Source: Clostridiales bacterium
Lineage (GTDB): Bacteria > Bacillota > Clostridia > Christensenellales > CAG-138
Length of the DNA: 64,000 nt
NCBI GenBank assembly: GCA_012838425.1
Contig: DUPG01000010.1
Location: 68,194 to 132,193, forward strand
Reading direction: 5' to 3'
Part shown: positions 35,307-44,036 of the stretch, piece after piece
Layout of the letters: each line of letters begins with the position of its first letter
Numbering within the stretch: the first letter of the stretch is position 1
Made by a program: the position numbers and the translations under genes
The notes under the pieces: model-generated
Told to the model about the DNA's origin: nothing
What the model saw: the letters and a program-made list of their open reading frames with translations, nothing else
Database searches by the model: none

Positions 35307-38300
35307 ATGAAACGATTTACTGCTATACTTATGGCAACGCTAATGGTGCTTGCATTTTTTGCGCCGGCAGCTAATGCTATTGAGAAAAACGAGGTATGGA
35401 ATGGCGAGATTGCTGATTCGTTCGAATCGGGCGATGGTACTTTTGAATCTCCATACATAATTGCAAAACCAAGCCAATTAGCGCTTTTAGCTCAGCTTGT
35501 TAATAATGGCATTGGTGATTTCGCGACACTTTATTATGCAGTTACTAATCAGCTTGTATTAAACGGCGATACAATATCAAATCAATGGATGCCCATTGGA
35601 ACTGCCGAGCAACCATTCAGGGGATACTTTGATGGCGGCGAATATCCTATTATCAAGGCATTTAACGATTCCTGCGCTGATAATTTAGGTATTTTCGGCG
35701 TTGTTGAAAACGCGGCAATCAGCAATGTAAAGGTGCTTTCAGCATATTTTGCGGGCGATGAATATGTAGGCGGTATTGTTGGCTATGCGAAAAACAGCAC
35801 TTTTCATAATTGCGTTCTCCAAGGAGAAGTAAACGGCAATCTATGCGTTGGCGGTATAGCAGGTGCTGCATATAATTCAATTATACATAAGTGCATAACG
35901 CTTTCATCAACAAATGTTTCGGGTTATGTGGCGCATACAGGCGGCATAGCAGGCGACAGTTCATCAGATGTTTTATGGTGTGAAAACAACGCGGCAGTAA
36001 ATGGCGCAGATAATACAGGCGGCATAGTTGGTTTTAATCTATATCAAGGGTTAATTAAGCTATGCACGAATAAGGGTTTAGTCATAGCTAATTCATCCGT
36101 AGGCGGCATTGCAGGCTACAACATGGGCGAAATAATGCACTGCGCAAATTATGCAGCCCCAGTGGGTTTTAATAATATTGGTGGTATTTGCGGCGTAAAC
36201 ATGTTATACGCAGTTGTATCAAGCTGCGAAAACTTTGCAGAAATCTACATACCGGCAGATTATTCTCCGGCTGAAAATGTAGGCGGCATAGTCGGATACA
36301 ATAGATCCGCTGAAATCAGCTTTTCAATCAATAACGGTAATCTGCTGAAAGAGGGCATGGGCGGCAATCTTGGCGGCATTGCTGGTCAGAGCTTCGGAGG
36401 ATATATAAACGGATGTATCAACAAAGCATATGTTACGAACAATTTTGACAGCAATACGAATGTTGCAGGAATAGTTGGAAAAACTGATTACAGCGAAATC
36501 AAACTTTGTGAGAACTCAGGCACAATAAGCGGCAATCCATCAGCCAACACTACATATGTTGGCGGTATAGCAGGTTCAAGCTTCAGTTATATTACAAACT
36601 CATTTAACAGAGGTTTGATATTCGGCGGAAAGTACTTAGGCGGTCTTACAGGCAGAAATAACGGTGTCATCGAAAACAGCTACAATGCCGGTAATATTGA
36701 GGAATTATTAGGAGCTGGCAGCATTACAGGCATAAACGACAGCGAAGGCTTTATATATGACTGCTACTACCTTGATACTACTATAGGTTTTTCACTAAGC
36801 AATTTCGGCACAATGCTGACAGACGCCGAAATGCAAGACCCGACGAATTTCTATGGCTTTTATTTCCCGAATATCTGGATAATGTCCACTGGCGATTATC
36901 TTTATCCAATATTAAACTTTGTCGCAAAAGATGTTGAGATAATTTATCCAACGGATTTCTTATTTGCAGGCGAAGCAATGCTTTTAGATGCAATAGTATC
37001 GCCTATTGTTGCGTATGATAGACAGGTTACATGGTCGGTTGATTCTGATGCCGCAACCATTGACCAAACAGGCTTTTTTACCGCTATAAAAGCTGGTTTT
37101 GTAAGAGTAAAAGCTCAATGCGGGAATGCTTCAGACGAAGTATATATTACGATTTCTCAGAAGTTCACAGTAACTTTCGTTGACGGCTTAACCGATGAAG
37201 TGCTTGGAACAACCCAAGTATTAAACGGCAATGTTATAACAGAGTTCCCCGAGCCGCTTGAGCACGAGCACTATCACTTCATAGGCTGGGATTATGACAA
37301 CACGCCAATTTACAAAGATACAACCATTACGGCGCTATACGAGATTAACAAGTACTCAGTTAAGTTTGTTGACGGTGTTTCAGGTGTCTCTTTCTTCGAT
37401 ACTTATGTAGATGCTGGCACAGTTTTGACAGATTTCCCGGTCCCGCCTTCATACACTGAATATAGATTTACTGGCTGGGACTACGACAACTCACCCATAT
37501 ACGCAAATACTGTAATAACAGCGCTTTATGAGCCTATACCGCATTACAGCGTTACATTCAAAGACGGCTTGACAGATAATACCATTCTTGTTAGAACAGT
37601 ATTGGAAGGCTCGATTATCACCGAATTCCCTGATGCACCGGTACATGACGGCTACAGGTTCAAAGGTTGGGACTATGATGGTTCACCCATTACAGGCAAT
37701 ACCATTATTACCGCGCTTTATGAGCCTATACCCCAATACACAGTAACATTCAAGGACGGTGTTACTAACGAAGATATTCTAACAATATCAGTACTTGAAG
37801 GTACAATTATCACTGAATTCCCGAACGCACCTGAGCATGACGGTTATGAATTCTTGCACTGGGATTACAATAACAAGCCCATTATGAGCGATACTGTCAT
37901 TACAGCAGTATATCGTGAAATTCAATATTACACAGTAACATTCAAGGATGGCGTAACTAACGATACTATCGACACTATTACCGTAAGAGAGGAAACAATT
38001 ATCACTGAGTTCCCGAACGCGCCTGAGCATGACGGCTATGAGTTCGTACGCTGGGATTATAACAACCTGCCCATTACAAGCGATACTGTAATAACAGCTT
38101 TATATCGCGAAATTATCTACTACACAGTAACATTCAAAGACGGTGTAACGAACGATATTATTGACTCCGTTACTGTTAAAGAGAATACCTTTATTACGGA
38201 TTTCCCGAATGCACCTTACCATGAAGGTTATGAATTCTCGCATTGGGATTACGACGGTTCGCCTATCACGAAAAACACTGTTATTACTGCAATATACAAC

Positions 38301-38681
38301 GAGATAGTATATCACAACGTTACATTCGTTGACGGATTGACAGGCGAGGTTATCTCAACTGTTCTTGTTGAGGAAGGGCAAGTCGTTACCGAATTCCCCA
38401 CACCTGTTGAACACATAGGCTATGAATTCGAAAAATGGGACTATGACAATACACCCATTACAAAGGACACTACCATTACAGCGCTTTATAAGCAAACATA
38501 CACGCTTGGCGACATAAACAACGACGGTAAAGTAAACACAGGCGACGCTGTTGTAGTGCTGATGTATTCAGTAGGCAAGATTCAGCTTAGCGAAGTGCAA
38601 TTGCTGGCTAGCGATTACAACCGCGACGGCAAGATAAATACAGGCGACGCGACAAGCATATTGAAGGCATTGGTAGCATAA
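35307..38681 (+). CDS. Large secreted protein: GLUG region, Ig-like domain, seven InlB-like repeats, C-terminal dockerin
   Basis: An exported 1124-aa protein of unknown function. A signal peptide (1-24, ending ANA) precedes a long region of about 25-residue units with VGGIVGYN, AGGIAG and similar GLUG-like motifs (about 45-500). A Big_2-like Ig domain follows (about 545-618, VTWSVDSDAATIDQTG). Seven tandem repeats of about 62 residues occupy 620-1063 (YTVTFKDGV...GYEFxxWDYDxxPI...TVITALY). A dockerin closes the protein (1064-1124) with two complete loops, GDINNDGKVNTGDA and DYNRDGKINTGDA. It has no LPXTG or SLH anchor, so cell-surface attachment presumably uses a cohesin encoded elsewhere. 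Confidence 0.88.
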   Translation: MKRFTAILMATLMVLAFFAPAANAIEKNEVWNGEIADSFESGDGTFESPYIIAKPSQLALLAQLVNNGIGDFATLYYAVTNQLVLNGDTISNQWMPIGTAEQPFRGYFDGGEYPIIKAFNDSCADNLGIFGVVENAAISNVKVLSAYFAGDEYVGGIVGYAKNSTFHNCVLQGEVNGNLCVGGIAGAAYNSIIHKCITLSSTNVSGYVAHTGGIAGDSSSDVLWCENNAAVNGADNTGGIVGFNLYQGLIKLCTNKGLVIANSSVGGIAGYNMGEIMHCANYAAPVGFNNIGGICGVNMLYAVVSSCENFAEIYIPADYSPAENVGGIVGYNRSAEISFSINNGNLLKEGMGGNLGGIAGQSFGGYINGCINKAYVTNNFDSNTNVAGIVGKTDYSEIKLCENSGTISGNPSANTTYVGGIAGSSFSYITNSFNRGLIFGGKYLGGLTGRNNGVIENSYNAGNIEELLGAGSITGINDSEGFIYDCYYLDTTIGFSLSNFGTMLTDAEMQDPTNFYGFYFPNIWIMSTGDYLYPILNFVAKDVEIIYPTDFLFAGEAMLLDAIVSPIVAYDRQVTWSVDSDAATIDQTGFFTAIKAGFVRVKAQCGNASDEVYITISQKFTVTFVDGLTDEVLGTTQVLNGNVITEFPEPLEHEHYHFIGWDYDNTPIYKDTTITALYEINKYSVKFVDGVSGVSFFDTYVDAGTVLTDFPVPPSYTEYRFTGWDYDNSPIYANTVITALYEPIPHYSVTFKDGLTDNTILVRTVLEGSIITEFPDAPVHDGYRFKGWDYDGSPITGNTIITALYEPIPQYTVTFKDGVTNEDILTISVLEGTIITEFPNAPEHDGYEFLHWDYNNKPIMSDTVITAVYREIQYYTVTFKDGVTNDTIDTITVREETIITEFPNAPEHDGYEFVRWDYNNLPITSDTVITALYREIIYYTVTFKDGVTNDIIDSVTVKENTFITDFPNAPYHEGYEFSHWDYDGSPITKNTVITAIYNEIVYHNVTFVDGLTGEVISTVLVEEGQVVTEFPTPVEHIGYEFEKWDYDNTPITKDTTITALYKQTYTLGDINNDGKVNTGDAVVVLMYSVGKIQLSEVQLLASDYNRDGKINTGDATSILKALVA
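37164..38495 (+). repeat. Seven in-frame tandem repeats of about 186-192 nt
   Basis: These units encode the InlB-like modules. Copies 4, 5 and 6 are the most alike in protein sequence (FKDGVTN..., FPNAP), so recent expansion probably occurred in the centre of the array. The outer copies are more diverged. Confidence 0.9.
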
Positions 38682-38720
38682 GCCCTTCGTTATTCAATTA
38701 AATTTACATACGCTTAACAA

Positions 38721-38759
38721 TTTAACGGGATTATTGTGGTAAGATAATCCCGTTAAATA
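38721..38759. terminator. 15-bp hairpin between the dockerin gene and the amidase gene
   Basis: ATTTAACGGGATTAT and ATAATCCCGTTAAAT are perfect reverse complements around a 9-nt loop. There is no T run, and the next ribosome binding site begins within a few nucleotides. It could terminate transcription or control translation of the amidase gene. Confidence 0.55.
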
Positions 38760-38771
38760 TAGGAGAATTGC

Positions 38772-39458
38772 ATGAGCGGAATATTGCGCTATTTCATAAA
38801 ACCTTTTGCTTGCGTATTGCTTATATGCTTGGCATTAAGCATATATGGTTGCGCTAATGACACTGCATCACAGCAAAGAGTGCAGAGCTTAAAGGAGTAT
38901 GGAATAGTTATAGACGCTGGACATGGCGGACAAGACCCCGGAGCTGTTTCTGCTGTCAACAGTGCAGTTGAAAGCGAGCTGAACTTGGCAATTGCCAAAG
39001 AGCTTGAAAGCGTATTGACTGAAAAAGGCATTGTATGCACATTGACCCGAAATGACAATAATGCCTTAGCCGACACTAAGGAAGGGGATATGAATAAAAG
39101 ACGCGATATTATTCAGTCTTCGCAAGCTCCGGTAATGGTCAGTATTCATATGAACAGCTTTCCTGATGACCCGAATGTTTGGGGACCGCAGGTGTTTTAT
39201 AGCGATTCAAAATCCAGCAAAGAGTTAGCGGATATTCTGCAATCCTTGCTCAACGCGGCTACGGGCGGCAAACGGAAAAGCGCGTACCTAGACCTTTTTA
39301 TTTTAGACAATAACCCTATGCCCTCGGTTTTGATTGAGTGCGGCTTCTTATCAAATGAAGCTGAAGCGCAAAAATTAACCGACAGCGAATACCAAGCGCT
39401 GATAGCGCAAACTATTGCAGACGGGATTTTCGATTACTGCGGGTATCTGAATCCCTAA
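38772..39458 (+). CDS. N-acetylmuramoyl-L-alanine amidase, CwlD-like lipoprotein
   Basis: A zinc amidase (Amidase_3) that cleaves the MurNAc-L-Ala bond. The N-terminus is hydrophobic and ends in a lipobox-like LSIYGC. Zinc ligands are in VIDAGHGGQDPG, AVESELNLAIAKEL and VSIHMNSF, and the catalytic Glu in LIECGFLSN. The size (228 aa) and domain fit CwlD, which makes spore-cortex muramic lactam, but a vegetative amidase is also possible. An NlpC/P60 gene follows, so the pair acts on peptidoglycan. Confidence 0.85.
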   Translation: MSGILRYFIKPFACVLLICLALSIYGCANDTASQQRVQSLKEYGIVIDAGHGGQDPGAVSAVNSAVESELNLAIAKELESVLTEKGIVCTLTRNDNNALADTKEGDMNKRRDIIQSSQAPVMVSIHMNSFPDDPNVWGPQVFYSDSKSSKELADILQSLLNAATGGKRKSAYLDLFILDNNPMPSVLIECGFLSNEAEAQKLTDSEYQALIAQTIADGIFDYCGYLNP

Positions 39459-39467
39459 GAGGTGAAC

Positions 39468-40637
39468 TTGAATAAGATTAACATAAGCAAATTGAAGCTA
39501 AAGCCTTTAAAAATACTTGACTTTCTCAATAAGCCGTACTCTGCTTTCATAGGTTCGGCAATGTTTATAGTTGTGCTGACAATCGCTGTCGTTGGCTCAT
39601 ACCTGCTTTCATTGGGCTCAACATCGATTGCAGTATCTTCAATACCTATGCGCAATGCTATATCACATATTGATACTCTGATTTGCTATGATGGCGTTGA
39701 AATATCAAAAATCGAATATAAGCAAATGACAGTACAAACAACACTGGTTATCGAAGAAGAACCCAAGCAGCAATTTTTTATGAGCGATTATTCGACGCTA
39801 AGCTATGGCGACAGGAGCGCACGCGTCAATATACTCCAATGCAGGCTTGATGAGCTGGGATTCTTGAATATTGACGAGCTGACCGAATACTTTGGTCCAG
39901 CAACCAAGCAGGCTGTTTTAGCTTTTCAAAGACAGCATGGGTTAAAGCAAACAGGCGTTGCCGATACAGAAACACTGACGCTGATGTTCGATGCGTCTGC
40001 ACAAAAGTATTTCTTAACCGAGGGCACTTCAGGTGAAGATGTTAGGAATCTGCAAGAACAGCTATACGATTTAGCATACATGGATAAGACCACCGGCTAT
40101 TACGGTGAGTTGACGACAGAAGCAATAAAAGAATTCCAGAGAAGAAACTCATTAGAAGTAACGGGCGTTGCCGATTCGAAAACAATCGAATTGCTTTATA
40201 TGCCCGAAGCAGTTCCAAGCGAAAGCTATGCAAAGCAACAGCGCAGAACAGCGCGTATAGAAACCTTTATTGAGGTCGCTCGCAAGCAGCTCGGAAAGCC
40301 TTATTCCATAGGCAGCAAAGGTCCTAACAGGTTTGATTGCTCTGGCTTGGTGTATTATTGCCTGCGCGAAGCGGGGAGCAATCGTCGCAGATTAAGCGCT
40401 AACGGCTATTCACAGGTAAATGATTGGGAGAAAATAACATCAATGAGCAGCCTGCAAAAAGGCGATTTGCTATTCTTCCGCAGCAGCAGGGGTTCAAGCA
40501 GGGTAGGGCATGTAGGTATATACATAGGCAATGGCTATATGATTGACGCTTCGTCCTCTGAAGGTCGCATTGTGAAACGCTCCTGCATGACAAGATATTG
40601 GCGAACCCTATTCGTATATGCGAGGCGCCCATGGTAA
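39468..40637 (+). CDS. NlpC/P60 endopeptidase with two peptidoglycan-binding domains
   Basis: A membrane-anchored cell wall hydrolase of 389 aa. One N-terminal helix (AFIGSAMFIVVLTIAVVGSYL) is followed by two PG_binding_1 domains (SYGDRSARVNILQCRLDELGF and GTSGEDVRNLQEQLYDLAY) and a C-terminal NlpC/P60 domain. The catalytic Cys is in NRFDCSGLVYYCL and the His in RVGHVGIYIGNGYMI. TTG 39468 is preferred since it sits 5 nt after AGAGG; the track's GTG overlaps it. It likely cleaves peptide stems. Confidence 0.9.
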   Translation: MNKINISKLKLKPLKILDFLNKPYSAFIGSAMFIVVLTIAVVGSYLLSLGSTSIAVSSIPMRNAISHIDTLICYDGVEISKIEYKQMTVQTTLVIEEEPKQQFFMSDYSTLSYGDRSARVNILQCRLDELGFLNIDELTEYFGPATKQAVLAFQRQHGLKQTGVADTETLTLMFDASAQKYFLTEGTSGEDVRNLQEQLYDLAYMDKTTGYYGELTTEAIKEFQRRNSLEVTGVADSKTIELLYMPEAVPSESYAKQQRRTARIETFIEVARKQLGKPYSIGSKGPNRFDCSGLVYYCLREAGSNRRRLSANGYSQVNDWEKITSMSSLQKGDLLFFRSSRGSSRVGHVGIYIGNGYMIDASSSEGRIVKRSCMTRYWRTLFVYARRPW

Positions 40638-41884
40638 GCAAGAGCAGTATTAGAATTCCTGAGCTGTTAGCCCCAGCTGGCAATATGGAGAGACTTGAAG
40701 CGGCATTTCGCTTTGGCGCAGATGCCGTTTATGTTGGCGCAACATCAATGAGCCTTAGGAACTTCGCCGATAACTTCACATATGATGATTTGAAAATAGC
40801 CTGCGACTATGCACACAGCCTGAATAAGAAAGTATACCTTACTGTAAACGCCTTTGCCAAAGATGACGATATAAAAAAGCTTCCCGAAATATTTGAAGCG
40901 GCAAAAAACGCATATGTTGATGCCTTGATTGTAAATGATCCGGGCGTAATATTTAGCGCAAAGCAGCTCATTCCGCATATTCCATTGCATTTGAGCACGC
41001 AAGCCAACACATTGAATTCGCAATCTGCACTGTTCTGGTACGAGCAAGGAATAAGACGCATTATTACTGCGCGCGAGCTCAGCTTAGAACAGGTTTCGTA
41101 TATGCGCAAGGTGCTTCCCAGCGACTTAGAGTTAGAAATCTTCGTGCATGGCGCAATGTGCATTTCATACTCCGGGCGCTGTTTGTTGAGCAATTACTTA
41201 TGCGGGCGCGATTCGAACAAGGGCGAATGCGCACAGCCTTGCAGATGGTCTTATGAGCTTAGAGAACGCGGCAAAGACGGCGAATATTTAACAATCGAGC
41301 AAGACAAATTAGGCACTCATATACTTAACTCACGCGATTTGAAGCTGATTGAATACCTGCCCGAAGTAATCAACTCGGGTGTAGCCTCAATTAAAATTGA
41401 AGGCAGAATGAAGTCTGTTTACTATGTCGCGGCTGTCGTAAACGCTTATAGAATGGCGCTTGACTATTATGTTGAATGCATGAGCAAAGGTGTTAAGTAC
41501 GAGCTTCCTGATGAAATACATCAAGAGTTGTTCAAAGTAAGCCATAGACCGTACACAACAGGCTTTGCGTTTGGCGACCCAAAGGAAAACGGTCAAATGA
41601 CGCACACATCAAAGTATATTTCGGATTATGACATAGTGGCAAATGTGCTTGAATATGATTCAGACACAAAAACAGCATTGATTCGCCAAAGAAACCGCTT
41701 TTTCGTTGGCGATACCTTGGAAATTCTTTCGCCTCAGGATATTAACCGAAAAATCATTGTAAAAAGCATTGTAACACAAGAAGGCGAAAGCATTGATAAC
41801 GCGCCGCACCCGAATCAGATATTAACAATCAACTGTGAAGAGCCTGTAAAACCGGGCGATATACTCAGAAAGGCAAGACTATGA
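40631..41884 (+). CDS. Peptidase U32 family protein
   Basis: A 417-aa member of the U32 (collagenase-like/YhbU) family, identified by PELLAPAGNMERLEAAFRFGADAVYVG, HLSTQANTLNS, the signature ELEIFVHGAMCISYSGRCLLSNYL and the Cys-rich CAQPCRWSYEL. Relatives take part in tRNA and 23S rRNA hydroxylation or ubiquinone chemistry rather than proteolysis. The track start overlaps the NlpC gene; ATG 40631 after GAGG gives a 7-nt overlap. Confidence 0.9.
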   Translation: MVSKSSIRIPELLAPAGNMERLEAAFRFGADAVYVGATSMSLRNFADNFTYDDLKIACDYAHSLNKKVYLTVNAFAKDDDIKKLPEIFEAAKNAYVDALIVNDPGVIFSAKQLIPHIPLHLSTQANTLNSQSALFWYEQGIRRIITARELSLEQVSYMRKVLPSDLELEIFVHGAMCISYSGRCLLSNYLCGRDSNKGECAQPCRWSYELRERGKDGEYLTIEQDKLGTHILNSRDLKLIEYLPEVINSGVASIKIEGRMKSVYYVAAVVNAYRMALDYYVECMSKGVKYELPDEIHQELFKVSHRPYTTGFAFGDPKENGQMTHTSKYISDYDIVANVLEYDSDTKTALIRQRNRFFVGDTLEILSPQDINRKIIVKSIVTQEGESIDNAPHPNQILTINCEEPVKPGDILRKARL

Positions 41885-42624
41885 CAAAAAAAGCTACTTT
41901 GCTTATACTGGCAACTGCTATTATATTAACTGCGGGCTGTGTAAATAATGGCTCCGAGAACGGCAGAATTACGCCTCAACCCATTGAAACGAACAGCACA
42001 GAGCTTGCAACACCGTTAAGCACATTCGGCACAAATATTGATGTTGAGGTAATAGCGCATACATCGTATTATTTTGCGAACGAAACCGGCAATCAGATTT
42101 ACTTTGCCATTGAGTATAAGAATTCGGGCGATTGCCCGTTGATTGTTAACAATGTGTCTGTTAAGTTTCGTGTCAACGATGCCGAATACAGCAAGGACTT
42201 TGAGCCTGTTTCATATAACTACTATGTTGTTTTTCCAAATGAATCCGGCTACATAGCTATATGGACTGATGATTTATACTCGAATGGTGCTGAAAATGTG
42301 AATATTGAAATTATCGATGTATCGTTAGACGCTCTGCCGAAAATACCTGAACGCAATTTAGTTGAAGTCAAAAATGTTAAAATCGTACAGAATTTCGCCG
42401 ATTTTGCAACCGTTACAGGCGATATTGAGCTTGGCAGCACTGATTTTACCGCTTGCACAGTTTTCTGCGCCTTTTATGATGAAGCAAATGCTCTGTTGGG
42501 CGTGTGGTATTTCAGCATATTTGATGATACAGAAAGCTTCACAACTCAGCTTATCAGCTTGCCTATCCCTGAGTTAGCACAAAAGACAAAATCAATTAAA
42601 GCTATTGGTTTCGGTATAGACTGA
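41881..42624 (+). CDS. Lipoprotein with FxLYD-like beta domains
   Basis: A 247-aa protein with a lipobox (LILATAIILTAGC) and a Thr/Pro-rich linker. Two beta-rich segments resemble DUF4352/FxLYD modules (IYFAIEYKNSGDCPLIVNNVSVKF; ATVTGDIELGSTDFTACTVFCAFYDEANALLG). No enzyme motif is visible. It overlaps the U32 gene by 4 nt and the CitXG gene by 1 nt, so it is in the same transcript. Its job is unknown. Confidence 0.75.
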   Translation: MTKKATLLILATAIILTAGCVNNGSENGRITPQPIETNSTELATPLSTFGTNIDVEVIAHTSYYFANETGNQIYFAIEYKNSGDCPLIVNNVSVKFRVNDAEYSKDFEPVSYNYYVVFPNESGYIAIWTDDLYSNGAENVNIEIIDVSLDALPKIPERNLVEVKNVKIVQNFADFATVTGDIELGSTDFTACTVFCAFYDEANALLGVWYFSIFDDTESFTTQLISLPIPELAQKTKSIKAIGFGID

Positions 42625-43925
42625 TGGAATACATTCCTGTTTCGTTACCCGAAATGATGGAGCATAGAGAAAAGCGCAGCAAACGCACTGCGGAATTGCT
42701 TTCCGAGTATAAAAGCACCGTTATATGTATGTCAATGAACTTCATTGGCGAATACAAGGTTCTAAAGCATTCAAGACTGATTTTTAACATTTTCTGTCAT
42801 AAGGTATTAGAAGCTGCAAATATAGTTTTTTTTGAGAAAAAACATAGTCATTGTGGTGACTACGCCCACTTTGTAAGCAACGGCTCCCCTGAATATGTAA
42901 AATCAAAAATGCGTCAAATAGAGGAATCGACCGAAGTAGGGCGGTTGTTTGATATTGATGTGTTCTATGAAATTGAAAATGGTATGCCTATACAAGTTCG
43001 CAGAGACGAACCGCGTAAATGCTTGCTGTGCGACAAAAGCGCTGTCGAATGTGCGCGAAACAGAACTCATGGTATAGAAGCAGTACGCGAGGAAACGACC
43101 AATATTATGCGAAGATACATAGCAAGTCTAATATCCGAATGTGCCTATAACGCACTGATTTCTGAGGTTGAAACCACACCTAAGCCCGGACTGGTCGACA
43201 AAAACAACAACGGTGCTCATACGGATATGAACATTCGTTCGTTTTATGCAAGTTCATTGGCAATCAAGCCTTATTATTATGAAATGGCTATGCAAACCTT
43301 CAAAGGTATTGATGAATCTATGTCCACAAAAGCGCTTATGCAGAGCTTACAAGTTATCGGTCACACGGCTGAAAAAGCCATGTTTGAAGCTACAAAAGGC
43401 GTAAACACGCAGATTGGCGAAATTTATACGATTGGTTTGCTTTCTTGCGGCGCAATATTAGCTTTAGAGAAATTGACAGGCTTCGACACAATATCACAAT
43501 ACGCACAACAACTTGCTTTATCGATAAAAACTGACAATTCGCCGTCATTCGGCGCAAGATATGAGGCTGAGAACGCATTTCCAAACATTATGAACGCTTA
43601 TAAACGAATAGAAGCGCTTTGCAATGAATTCAGCTTCAACGAAGCATGCGTAATTGCTTTGATTGAAACGATGCTGACAGTTGATGACACAAACATATTA
43701 AGACGCGGCGGCGATGACGGATTAAATTTCATGCGGCAACGCGCAAAGCAAATACTTGATTTGAAATCGATTTCAGAAATACTCAAAGCCACATATGAAT
43801 TCGATATGCAGATGATTGAAAGTAATCTGAGCCCCGGCGGCTGCGCAGACATTTTAGCGGCATCGATATTCATGCTGTATATAAAGCAAATGCTGTTTGC
43901 ATATGAGCCTGAAAATCAAATTTGA
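42624..43925 (+). CDS. citXG: CitX-CitG fusion (citrate lyase prosthetic group synthesis and transfer)
   Basis: A 433-aa fusion. The N-terminal part (residues 1 to about 155) is CitX-like, with GEYKVL, GRLFDIDVFYE and RKCLLCDKSAVECARNRTHG. CitX attaches the phosphoribosyl-dephospho-CoA prosthetic group to the acyl carrier subunit of citrate lyase. The C-terminal part is CitG-like (ETTPKPGLVDKNNNGAHTDM, PGGCADILAASIFM) and makes the prosthetic group precursor. No citCDEF genes are present in the window. The usual GVNTHKG motif reads GVNTQIG, so activity is uncertain. Confidence 0.85.
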   Translation: MEYIPVSLPEMMEHREKRSKRTAELLSEYKSTVICMSMNFIGEYKVLKHSRLIFNIFCHKVLEAANIVFFEKKHSHCGDYAHFVSNGSPEYVKSKMRQIEESTEVGRLFDIDVFYEIENGMPIQVRRDEPRKCLLCDKSAVECARNRTHGIEAVREETTNIMRRYIASLISECAYNALISEVETTPKPGLVDKNNNGAHTDMNIRSFYASSLAIKPYYYEMAMQTFKGIDESMSTKALMQSLQVIGHTAEKAMFEATKGVNTQIGEIYTIGLLSCGAILALEKLTGFDTISQYAQQLALSIKTDNSPSFGARYEAENAFPNIMNAYKRIEALCNEFSFNEACVIALIETMLTVDDTNILRRGGDDGLNFMRQRAKQILDLKSISEILKATYEFDMQMIESNLSPGGCADILAASIFMLYIKQMLFAYEPENQI

Positions 43926-43952
43926 TGGCAAATATAAATTTTTCATAAAATT

Positions 43953-43980
43953 TATTCGTAAAACTTGTCTTTTACGAATA
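43953..43980. repeat. Perfect 11-6-11 inverted repeat, dif-like
   Basis: TATTCGTAAAA-CTTGTC-TTTTACGAATA: two 11-nt arms that are exact reverse complements separated by 6 nt, the same geometry as Xer recombination core sites. It ends 56 nt before the start of a tyrosine recombinase gene and overlaps that gene's -35 element. It does not resemble the usual Bacillota dif sequence. Confidence 0.6.
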
Positions 43981-43993
43981 GATATGTTATAAT
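43965..43993 (+). promoter_or_regulatory. Promoter of the XerS-like recombinase
   Basis: TTGTCT and TATAAT are separated by 17 nt. The -35 sits in the spacer of the inverted repeat above, so the recombinase could repress its own gene by binding there. Confidence 0.65.
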
Positions 43994-44036
43994 GTAATTG
44001 TACTGAGAAGTACTACCCTTATTATTGGAGCTAAAT

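Noticed and set aside
37164-38495. CRISPR-like periodic repeats
   Set aside because: The period is about 190 nt, in frame within a long coding sequence, and there are no short identical repeats with unique spacers.
38700-38720. Sigma-E promoter (CATACGCT) before the CwlD-like gene
   Set aside because: The -10 has a mismatch and no ATA lies at the right distance upstream.
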